Assembly (NCBI GenBank): GCA_020058145.1
Contig: JAGVEP010000018.1
Location: 1-13,062 of the forward strand
Origin: Phycisphaerae bacterium
GTDB taxonomy: Bacteria > Planctomycetota > Phycisphaerae > UBA1845 > Fen-1342
Reading direction: 5' to 3'
DNA: 13,062 nucleotides
The translations under genes and the position numbers were made by a program. The notes under the pieces were generated by a model, which did no database searches, was not told the DNA's origin, and saw only the letters and a program-made list of their open reading frames with translations. This document shows, piece after piece, positions 7,678 through 13,062 of the stretch; positions within the stretch are counted from its first letter, which is position 1, and each line of letters opens with the position of its first letter.

Positions 7678-8076
7678 TCAGGCGCCTTGAGAGTCCGGGT
7701 CTTCCGCCTCCGCGTCGAAGCTGAATTCGAGGCCCACCAGGTAGCCGGCCTGCGCCCGCGTGCAGTGCCGCACGATCGCCTCTCCGTAACAGCTCAACTC
7801 AGGTTGGTGAATGGCCAGTGAAATCCGGGTGTCACGGTCCAGCGGCCGGCGGGAACGCATCGCCAGCCCGTTGGGGCTCAGGTTGTGCAGCGTGGCCAGC
7901 ACGTGCCGGTCGCCGTAGCAGTTATCGGGCAGCCATAGCTCGACGGTGCCGGGGAACGGCCAGCGGTCCTCGCGCCGCTGCCCAGCGGCGTTCTTCGGGA
8001 CCGTTTTGACGCGTTGAGCGTCGATGAGTTCGCGAATGGACTCGGGCGTGAGCTTCACGATTTTCTCAGCATCCAT
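7678..8076 (-). CDS. PilZ-domain protein
   Basis: This is a 132-residue cytoplasmic protein made of little more than a PilZ domain, a receptor for the second messenger cyclic di-GMP. Both halves of the ligand signature are present: RREDR at 34-38 (RxxxR) and NLSPNG at 65-70 ([D/N]xSxxG), with the beta-barrel strands around them (TVELWLP, GYLVGLEFSF). A short helical N-terminus (EKIVKLTPESIRELIDAQ) precedes the domain. The ATG at 8076 is chosen because TGAGG stands seven bases upstream; a GTG two codons earlier is less likely. It is divergent from the metalloprotease pair and ends before a terminator-like hairpin, so it is probably its own transcript. Its effector partner cannot be read from the sequence. 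Confidence 0.9.
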   Translation of the reverse strand: MDAEKIVKLTPESIRELIDAQRVKTVPKNAAGQRREDRWPFPGTVELWLPDNCYGDRHVLATLHNLSPNGLAMRSRRPLDRDTRISLAIHQPELSCYGEAIVRHCTRAQAGYLVGLEFSFDAEAEDPDSQGA

Positions 8077-8379
8077 GAGCACGCCTCAGGGCGAGGTCAA
8101 CCAGCCGTCCGCCTGCGGGACAGTCCACTACATACATCATACATCGGAATAGTTGGCCCACGTTTCAAGCCGGCGCGGGTTTTCGCAAGCCCGCTCTCGT
8201 GCGCTGGACCGCCCGGCGGACCGCCTCCGCCGCACGCGACCATTTCTGGGACTCGCGCAAAACACACGATTTTCCCACCCGCCGAACTTGGCCGTGCCGA
8301 CGCGCAATTGTGATAGTCCACCTGGATGCGACCGCGACCGGGACACGCGCTGCGGACGTAGACGCGAGGGACACGCGCC
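8077..8379. other. Divergent intergenic region between PilZ and metalloprotease genes
   Basis: About 300 bp with no supportable gene. It must hold promoters for both flanking genes, but no convincing -35/-10 pair is visible on either strand. A small A+T-richer patch with TACATACATCATACATC (about 8130-8147) is a near-tandem repeat and the likeliest place for the PilZ promoter. GAGGG at 8366-8370 is the ribosome binding site for the gene at 8380. Confidence 0.4.
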
Positions 8380-9612
8380 ATGCCGATTCGGACTCTGTGG
8401 CTGATTTCCGTTATCGCGGGTACCACGCTCGTCGGTTGCGGTTCCGACCTGGGGCAACCGTCCGATCAGAGCCTCATTCCGGTCGTCGCCGGCATCAGCG
8501 AGTCTCGCTCTGTCACGCCGCCCGACACGTCGGCGACGACTGCGGACGACACGTCCGCTACGTCGGTCGAGATGCCGGCCACGGTGAGTGGCCAGGTCGC
8601 CAGTCGCGGCGAGTACCAGTTGTTCGAGCTCGGGCCGGGCCGCGCGGGCGAGCGCTGGGTGCTCAGCGACGCGAACTACCGGCTGGGTTCCCCCGTTTTC
8701 CTGGTCGCGATGTTCGACGCGAACTACGAGCTGCTGCGGCGTGAACTGGTCAGCAACAGCGCACCACTCGAGCACGTACTCCGGGCGGATACCGACGCGC
8801 TCTACCTCGGCGTGACGCCGGCACTGAGCAACAGCGGCGGGGACTTTGAGTTTGACGTGGGGCGCGAGGCCGCCCAGCGAGTGCCGGCAGTGACGCCGCA
8901 AGCGGTCTGGCTCAATTTTGGCGCCGCGAGCAATATCAGCGTCCACGCGCGGGCGGGCGTTTCGTTCGCTGCTTTTGACGCGCGCCTGCTGGGCAGCGCC
9001 TATGCGGGCCGCACGGACGAAGTGAAGGCGGCGATTCTGGAGACGATGCGCGCGGATTATGCCAGCTACAACGTGGTGCTCACGACCTCGGACGAGGGGC
9101 CGGCGCCGGACGGCCCGCACGCCACGGTCCATTTCGGCGGCGCGGACGACCGGCTGCTCGGGCTGGCCGACAACGTAGACCAGTACAACGAAGACCCGTG
9201 GCAGACCGCGGTGATCTACGTCGCCGGGTTCGCGGATTTCGCGGTCATGGATCTAAACGCCGGCGAAATGGGGCAGATGCTGGGGAACGTGGCGAGCCAC
9301 GAGTTGGGCCACCTGCTCGGCCTGTTCCACACGCAAGTCCCGACGGACCTCATGGACACGACCGGCACGGCGTGGGACCTGGCCGGCGCCCAGGCCTTCT
9401 CCCGCGCGACCCTCGAAACCAGTGTCTTCCCGTTTGGCTACGAGAATTGCCCGCAGCGGTTGGCGGACGCGGTCGGACAAAAATCGGCGCTCGGCCAGCC
9501 CTCGGCGAAACCCATCCAGGCCGCTAAAATGGCGCGGAAGGCCGCGCTGCGTGCGCTGGCCCGCGACGCCCTGCAGGGGCGCTGTGGCACCTGCCTGCAC
9601 CTGGATGAGTAA
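8380..9612 (+). CDS. Lipoprotein metzincin-type zinc metalloprotease (first of tandem pair)
   Basis: This 410-residue protein has a lipoprotein signal (VIAGTTLVGC, Cys20), so it is exported and lipid anchored. A Ser/Thr/Asp-rich linker leads to a beta-rich domain at about 67-162 that resembles the bacterial pre-peptidase PPC fold. The catalytic domain follows, with the full metzincin zinc motif HELGHLLGLFH at 307-317 (three His ligands, Glu308 catalytic) and a Met-turn candidate DLMDTTG with Met325. A shared VHFGGAD segment and SVFPFGY near the end match the next gene. The C-terminal 45 residues are basic and Ala-rich, ending with CGTC, and have no counterpart in the paralogue. The ATG is supported by GAGGG nine bases upstream. 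The exact peptidase family and substrate are unknown. Confidence 0.85.
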   Translation: MPIRTLWLISVIAGTTLVGCGSDLGQPSDQSLIPVVAGISESRSVTPPDTSATTADDTSATSVEMPATVSGQVASRGEYQLFELGPGRAGERWVLSDANYRLGSPVFLVAMFDANYELLRRELVSNSAPLEHVLRADTDALYLGVTPALSNSGGDFEFDVGREAAQRVPAVTPQAVWLNFGAASNISVHARAGVSFAAFDARLLGSAYAGRTDEVKAAILETMRADYASYNVVLTTSDEGPAPDGPHATVHFGGADDRLLGLADNVDQYNEDPWQTAVIYVAGFADFAVMDLNAGEMGQMLGNVASHELGHLLGLFHTQVPTDLMDTTGTAWDLAGAQAFSRATLETSVFPFGYENCPQRLADAVGQKSALGQPSAKPIQAAKMARKAALRALARDALQGRCGTCLHLDE

Positions 9613-10767
9613 ATGACATTCCGAAATCCCTGCCTCCTACGGCGTGGCGGCGTACGCGAGCTGCTCTTCGGCGCGCTGACGCCGCTCGTCGTTTGTTGTT
9701 TCGGCTGCCCGCTGCCGACGCCAAGCGATAGCACCAGTGACGCCAATAACCCGCAGGCCCTGCCAGCCCTCGACAAGGGCGGCAACAACTCCATTTCGAC
9801 GGCTACCATCCTCACGTTCGACAGCAACGGCGAGGTACGCTATACCGGCGCGATCGATGGCGCGACTGACATCGACGTGTATGCGCTCGGCGACGTGCAG
9901 CCGGGTGACGAGGTGTACATCGACGTGCGTCGCACGAGCGGTGATCTGGACGCCGTCGCGGGGCTCTTCGACAGCCGCAATTATCTGATCGCGTTCAACG
10001 ACGATCGCGTCCCGGACGGCAGCAATCTCGATCCGCTCATCGGGATCGTGCTCCCGGCCAACGCGGGCAATTACTATCTCGGGATCGTCGCCTACCCGGA
10101 TCTCCCGACCACCGGAAATTACGAAGTGACGGTGCAGATTCAGCGCAACGTCGGCGTGCCGAAAGCACAGGGGCAAACCGTGTTCCTGAATTGGGCCGGC
10201 GGTAACCACGTCGTGATACCCAATGTCGGTCAATACGACCTCACGCCGTTCAGCGCCGTGGACGTGGGCTTGACATCCGCAGATACCGTCGCAGTCAAGC
10301 AAGGAGTCCAGCAGGTTGTAGAGGAGCGTTACAAGAACTTTGACCTGATCGTGCTCAACTCGGACAACGCCCCGGAGCCCACCACGCCGCATTCGACCGT
10401 CTACTTCGGCGGCGCCGACGTGCGGGCGTTCGCGATCTCCCAGCAGATTGATACATTCAACGCGGATCAAACGGACAAGACCATCATCTACGTGCAGAGT
10501 TTTCAGGGCGCCTTCGCCACAATGCCCACGCGGGACGAGTTGATCCAGGCCCTCGGGAACACCACCGCGCACGAGATCGGACACCTGCTCGGCCTGGTAC
10601 ACACCCACGACTGCGACGACTTGATGGATACATCCTGCTTCAACGACCGGCTGCTGTCGCCGCAGGACTACAAGACCGCCGCGCCGCTGGATTTCAGCGT
10701 CTTTCCGTTCGGCTATCAGGCGGCCAAGGAAATCTTGACGTGGTTGCTCGGTCCGGTGGCGATGTAG
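9613..10767 (+). CDS. Lipoprotein metzincin-type zinc metalloprotease (second of tandem pair)
   Basis: This 384-residue paralogue of the upstream gene starts on the base after that gene's TAA stop, so translation is probably coupled. The N-terminus has arginines, a hydrophobic run and a Cys cluster (VVCCFGC), an imperfect lipobox suggesting lipidation. Residues about 76-170 form a clear PPC-like domain (DIDVYALGDVQPGDEVYIDV, NYYLGI). The catalytic domain carries HEIGHLLGLVH at 320-330 and a Met-turn candidate LMDTS with Met338. Shared blocks with the first gene include LNxA/G, TPHSTVYFGGAD, the zinc motif and FSVFPFGY. The stop codon TAG belongs to a palindromic repeat copy, so the original C-terminus may have been changed. 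Substrate unknown. Confidence 0.85.
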   Translation: MTFRNPCLLRRGGVRELLFGALTPLVVCCFGCPLPTPSDSTSDANNPQALPALDKGGNNSISTATILTFDSNGEVRYTGAIDGATDIDVYALGDVQPGDEVYIDVRRTSGDLDAVAGLFDSRNYLIAFNDDRVPDGSNLDPLIGIVLPANAGNYYLGIVAYPDLPTTGNYEVTVQIQRNVGVPKAQGQTVFLNWAGGNHVVIPNVGQYDLTPFSAVDVGLTSADTVAVKQGVQQVVEERYKNFDLIVLNSDNAPEPTTPHSTVYFGGADVRAFAISQQIDTFNADQTDKTIIYVQSFQGAFATMPTRDELIQALGNTTAHEIGHLLGLVHTHDCDDLMDTSCFNDRLLSPQDYKTAAPLDFSVFPFGYQAAKEILTWLLGPVAM

Positions 10768-10871
10768 CGGCCGGGCTCCGTACCGGCCGTCCCGTAGCGG
10801 CCGACGCCCCTGTCGGCCGTAGCACATAGCACGCGTTCTGGTCTCCCGCGGCCGACCCGGAGGTCGGCCGC
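10764..10871. repeat. GCGGCCG-type palindromic repeats (family B), three copies
   Basis: Copies start at 10764 and 10794 (both GTAGCGGCCG, with an inverted CGGCCGT about 15-20 bases on), and a third, 10848-10871, is a perfect 10-bp stem (GCGGCCGACC with GGTCGGCCGC, loop CGGA). The first copy supplies the stop codon of the metalloprotease gene. The strong stem between convergent genes could end transcription in both directions. Confidence 0.7.
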
Positions 10872-10877
10872 TACATT

Positions 10878-10972
10878 GTGTGGCACCGGCATCCTGCCGG
10901 TGTCCCGCGGGAGAATCCACCGGCTTGAAGCCGGTGCCACACTTGTGTGGCACCGGCATCCTGCCGGTGTCC
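10878..10972. repeat. CACCGGCAT-type palindromic repeats (family A)
   Basis: An identical 28-bp unit occurs at 10878-10905 and 10945-10972; each contains GGCACCGGCATCCTGCCGGT, an almost perfect palindrome. Between them, 10918-10942 is a diverged inverted copy (CACCGGCTTGAAGCCGGTGC and CACAC). The same family appears after trpB at 5037-5091. The array fills the gap between convergent metalloprotease and trpA genes. Confidence 0.8.
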
Positions 10973-10982
10973 GGCGGCGGCG

Positions 10983-11795
10983 TTACTCTGCCGGCAGCCC
11001 GCGCGCCAGCTCGTCGATCGCGTCGCCGACCACCGTGGCGATCTCCTCCGCCGCCGCTCCCTGGTCGACCGCTGCGTTCATCCTGCGCACGAGCGCGCTG
11101 CCGACAATCACACCGTCGGCGATCGCGGCGACCGCGGCGACGTGGGCGGGCGTCGAAATGCCGAAACCCACGCAGATCGGCTTGCCCGTCTCGGTGCGTA
11201 ACTCGTGTACGTGCGCGGCCAGATCCGCAGGCAGCGCCGACCGCTCGCCGGTGACACCGGCCAGTGCCTGGTAGTAGATGAATGGCTCCGACAAGGCCGC
11301 CAGACGCCGTCGCCGGGCGGCGTCGCTCGTGGGCGCAACCAGCATGATGAGCGGACAGTCCAGTTCGCGCCCAATCGCCGTCAGCTCGTCCGCCTCTTCC
11401 GCCGCCAGGTCGGGCACGATCAGCGCATCGATGCCGGCAGCCCTGGCCGCCGCGATAAATGCACGCGGTCCCCGGCGATAGACGATGGAGTAGCTCACCA
11501 TCGCGGCGAGCGGTACGGCGATGTCGGCCCGCTGCTGTTCAAGTGCGCCAAACAGCGTTTCCACGCGAAAGCCACGCTCCAGAGCGCGGGCGAACGAGGT
11601 CTGGATCACGGGCCCGTCCGCAATCGGGTCGGAAAACGGGATGCCGATTTCGGCACACGCGCACGTCCGCGGGTCCACACGCCGCAGAATCGCGACGGTC
11701 GTCGCCGCATCGGGGTAGCCGCCCGTGATGTACGGAATCAGCGTCCGCCGGCCCGTGGCGTGCCGTTGCTCAAACGCCTGTCGCAAGCGGTTCAT
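10983..11795 (-). CDS. trpA: Tryptophan synthase alpha subunit
   Basis: This is a 270-residue cytoplasmic TIM-barrel protein that cleaves indole-3-glycerol phosphate to indole and glyceraldehyde 3-phosphate and passes indole to TrpB. Catalytic Glu49 and Asp60 fall in EIGIPFSDPIADGP at the same numbers as in the Salmonella enzyme. PYITGGYPD, MVSYSIVYRRG, GVTGER and CVGFGIS are the other family blocks. Length is typical. Residues 39-48 are atypical and read more like TrpA in another frame (see findings). The gene is 38 bp downstream of htpX on the same strand and may be co-transcribed with it; no strong Shine-Dalgarno precedes the ATG at 11795. It is separated from trpB. Confidence 0.95.
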   Translation of the reverse strand: MNRLRQAFEQRHATGRRTLIPYITGGYPDAATTVAILRRVDPRTCACAEIGIPFSDPIADGPVIQTSFARALERGFRVETLFGALEQQRADIAVPLAAMVSYSIVYRRGPRAFIAAARAAGIDALIVPDLAAEEADELTAIGRELDCPLIMLVAPTSDAARRRRLAALSEPFIYYQALAGVTGERSALPADLAAHVHELRTETGKPICVGFGISTPAHVAAVAAIADGVIVGSALVRRMNAAVDQGAAAEEIATVVGDAIDELARGLPAE

Positions 11796-11833
11796 ACTGG
11801 GAGTTTACCGGTCAGGCGGCGGTCACGCGACAA

Positions 11834-12699
11834 TCACCCGCGCCGCTGCGCCGCCTGCTCGCGCAGCGCGGCGATGCGGGCCTCGACCGGCGGGTGGGTG
11901 CTGAAAAGTGACGCCAGCCCGCGCGCGGAGAACGGCTCGACGATGTACAGATTGTGGAACGCCGGGTTCGTCTCCGTCCGCACGCGCTCGTTCGCCGCGC
12001 TGAGCCGGGCCAGCGCCGCCGCCAGTTTCAGCGGGTTGCCGCACAACTCGCCGCCGAACGAGTCGGCGGCGAACTCGCGCTGCCTGGAGATCGCCATTTG
12101 AATCAGCGCCGCCGCCAGCGGGGCGAGAATGATCATCGCAATGGCCCCGATCACCGCCAGCGGGCTGGAATTCTGGTTGTCTCGGCTATGTCCGCCGCCA
12201 AACCAGAGGAACATGTGCGCGGTCACGCTGATGACCCCCGCCACGACGGCGGCGACCGTGCTGATCAGAATGTCGCGGTGCTTGACGTGAGCCAGTTCGT
12301 GTGCCAGGACGCCCTCAATCTCCTCGTGCGGAAACCGCAACATGCCCTGGGTAATGGCGACGACCGCGCGCTTGGGGCTGCGGCCGGTCGCGAAAGCATT
12401 CGGGGCCGGCTGCGGACACACGGCGACGCGCGGCTTGGGCAGCCCAGCGCGCGCCGCCAGGCGTTCGACGATGTCGTGCAGCCAGGGCAATTCCCCGCGC
12501 GCGACTTCCTGCCCGCCCATCGCGGCAAGCGCGATCCGATCCGAGAAAAAAAGGCGACCAGACTGCCCAGCGCGCCAAACAGGAAACCGAAGATCAGGCC
12601 CTGCGGCCGGCCGCCGGTCAAGAAATACCCGACGGCGATGCACAGCCCCATGAGCGCACTCAGGAGCACCGCGGTCTTGACGTTATTAAGCCAACGCAT
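11834..12699 (-). CDS. htpX: HtpX-type membrane zinc protease, reading frame broken at a T7 run
   Basis: HtpX is an M48 membrane protease that degrades misfolded inner-membrane proteins. The first part, MRWLNNVKTAVLLSALMG onward, is read from the ATG at 12699 and holds two membrane segments (residues about 9-27 and 33-50). At the T7 run 12552-12546 a -1 shift is needed to continue as FFFSDRIALAAMGGQEV. The joined protein is 288 residues, normal for HtpX. It then shows the zinc motif HELAHVKH from H134, two further hydrophobic segments, the third ligand E209 in REFAAD, and the C-terminal THPPVEARIAAL. Without the shift, translation stops at 12265 after 144 residues. AGAGGT eight bases before the ATG supports the start. 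A sequencing deletion, a real mutation or programmed slippage are all possible. Confidence 0.85.
12546..12552 (-). other. T7 homopolymer at the htpX frame break
   Basis: On the coding (minus) strand the frame-0 codons are GCC TTT TTT TCT. One extra T, or a -1 slip on the Phe codons, gives GCC TTT TTT TTC TCG and the conserved FFFSDR. Ten bases downstream, 12535-12530 and 12524-12519 form a perfect 6-bp hairpin (ATCGCG with CGCGAT), a possible stimulator. Confidence 0.75.
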
Positions 12700-12707
12700 T
12701 TGCGTTC

Positions 12708-12713
12708 ACCTCT
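12708..12713 (-). promoter_or_regulatory. Shine-Dalgarno of htpX
   Basis: AGAGGT on the minus strand stands eight bases before the ATG at 12699. It decides the start upstream of the frame break and shows that the N-terminal segment belongs to a translated gene. No clear promoter is visible in 12714-12835. Confidence 0.65.
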
Positions 12714-12825
12714 ACTTGCTGGAATACGGTCGGCCAGGCCGGTTATTCCCCGAAATCGTAGCCCGGAAACGGTTTCGCTGCGAATCGTCCGGGGCGGGAC
12801 GCAATCGCCGTGCGGGGCCAGTGGC

Positions 12826-12949
12826 GGGCACCGCCACATAGGCGTTAACTTAAGGCGCGAAGGCGGCGGGAAACGAGCACATTCGGCGGCCGGGACCGGC
12901 CGGATTTGCCTCGAATCGAGCGTAAAGTTAACGCTTATGGGGCACCGCC
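12826..12949. mobile_element. MITE-like element with flanking direct repeat
   Basis: The direct repeat GGGCACCGCC occurs at 12826-12835 and 12940-12949. Between them a 104-bp core has inverted ends: CATAGGCGTTAACTTAAGG at 12837-12855 matches the reverse complement of 12921-12939 at 16 of 19 positions, including GCGTTAACTT exactly. The layout fits a non-autonomous insertion with a 9-10 bp target duplication. No transposase is present. Confidence 0.6.
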
Positions 12950-13000
12950 CGGCCTGGGGTGTCGTCCAAAACTGTGGCGGAAAGCTCGCCGTCCGAGCCT

Positions 13001-13062
13001 CAGGCGCGAGCCTGCGGTCCGCGCAGCGCGCTCCGCGGAAAACCCCACGCTGGCGCGTGGGG
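13001..13062. repeat. Short palindromes at the window end
   Basis: CAGGC at 13001-13005 pairs with GCCTG at 13010-13014 (loop GCGA), and CCCCACGC at 13043-13050 pairs with GCGTGGGG at 13055-13062 (loop TGGC). These are perfect G+C-rich hairpins of the type scattered between genes here. The second reaches the last base, so its full extent is unknown. The span 12950-13062 has no gene. Confidence 0.5.

Noticed and set aside
6539..7690. Long plus-strand open frame opposite the M16 protease gene
   Set aside because: Shadow of a real gene with complete zinc motif on the other strand; composition is biased and no family match is visible.
8131..8170. PilZ promoter on the minus strand (TTGAAA with TATGAT)
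   Set aside because: The spacing of about 21 bases is too long for a standard sigma-70 promoter.
8287..8315. Promoter for the first metalloprotease (TTGGCC with TGTGAT)
   Set aside because: Spacing is about 15 bases and the -10 matches only four of six positions; not convincing in a G+C-rich genome.
8137..9132. 331-codon minus-strand frame opposite the first metalloprotease
   Set aside because: Shadow frame; the plus strand has lipobox and zinc motif.
9637..10959. 440-codon minus-strand frame opposite the second metalloprotease
   Set aside because: It runs through the palindromic repeats and mirrors a gene with clear metzincin motifs; His/Arg/Val-rich shadow composition.
10878..10972. Identical 28-bp repeats that might suggest a CRISPR array
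   Set aside because: Only two direct copies with an inverted relative between them, no spacer series and no cas genes; better explained as palindromic dispersed repeats.
12760..12800. htpX promoter (TTCGCA with TACGAT on the minus strand)
   Set aside because: The 18-base spacing is acceptable but the -35 is poor; evidence too thin to list.

Overview
The window is about 65% G+C and reads like a chromosome segment from a Planctomycetota-type bacterium, most likely Phycisphaerae-like. This is an inference from content: a HAF-repeat secreted protein, an FG-GAP/VCBS lipoprotein, C-terminal sorting-like tails, scattered trp genes and dispersed palindromic repeats between genes. No rRNA, tRNA or CRISPR array was seen, so the placement is not firm.

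Left part, plus strand (1-4591). The window opens on the 3' end of a group II intron (domains V and VI). A family 9 glycosyltransferase (heptosyltransferase type) follows at once; its Shine-Dalgarno lies inside intron domain VI, and its coding sequence carries a 78-bp palindromic element inserted in frame. Next come a lipoprotein with seven calcium-binding FG-GAP/VCBS motifs and a secreted HAF-repeat protein with a Cys-containing C-terminal anchor-like tail.

Middle, minus strand (4593-8076). In transcription order these are a PilZ-domain protein, a hairpin terminator, an M16-family zinc protease, tryptophan synthase beta (trpB) and a 94-residue secreted protein. The last is encoded tail to tail with the HAF gene and has a similar Cys-containing tail.

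Right part. Two paralogous lipoprotein metzincin-type metalloproteases sit in tandem on the plus strand (8380-10767) with stop and start codons abutting. About 200 bp of two palindromic repeat families separates them from trpA and htpX on the minus strand. The htpX reading frame is broken at a run of seven T; a -1 shift there restores a normal-length protein. The last 360 bp have no gene but hold a MITE-like element of about 104 bp with a 10-bp direct repeat on both sides, then short palindromes.

Functionally the window mixes housekeeping genes (trpB, trpA, htpX, M16 protease, heptosyltransferase) with a set of exported, anchored or lipidated proteins. I see no defence or mobile operon. The less ordinary signals are small elements interacting with genes: the intron tail at a start codon, a palindrome inside a coding region, a repeat supplying a stop codon, a MITE-like insertion, and the htpX slippery run.
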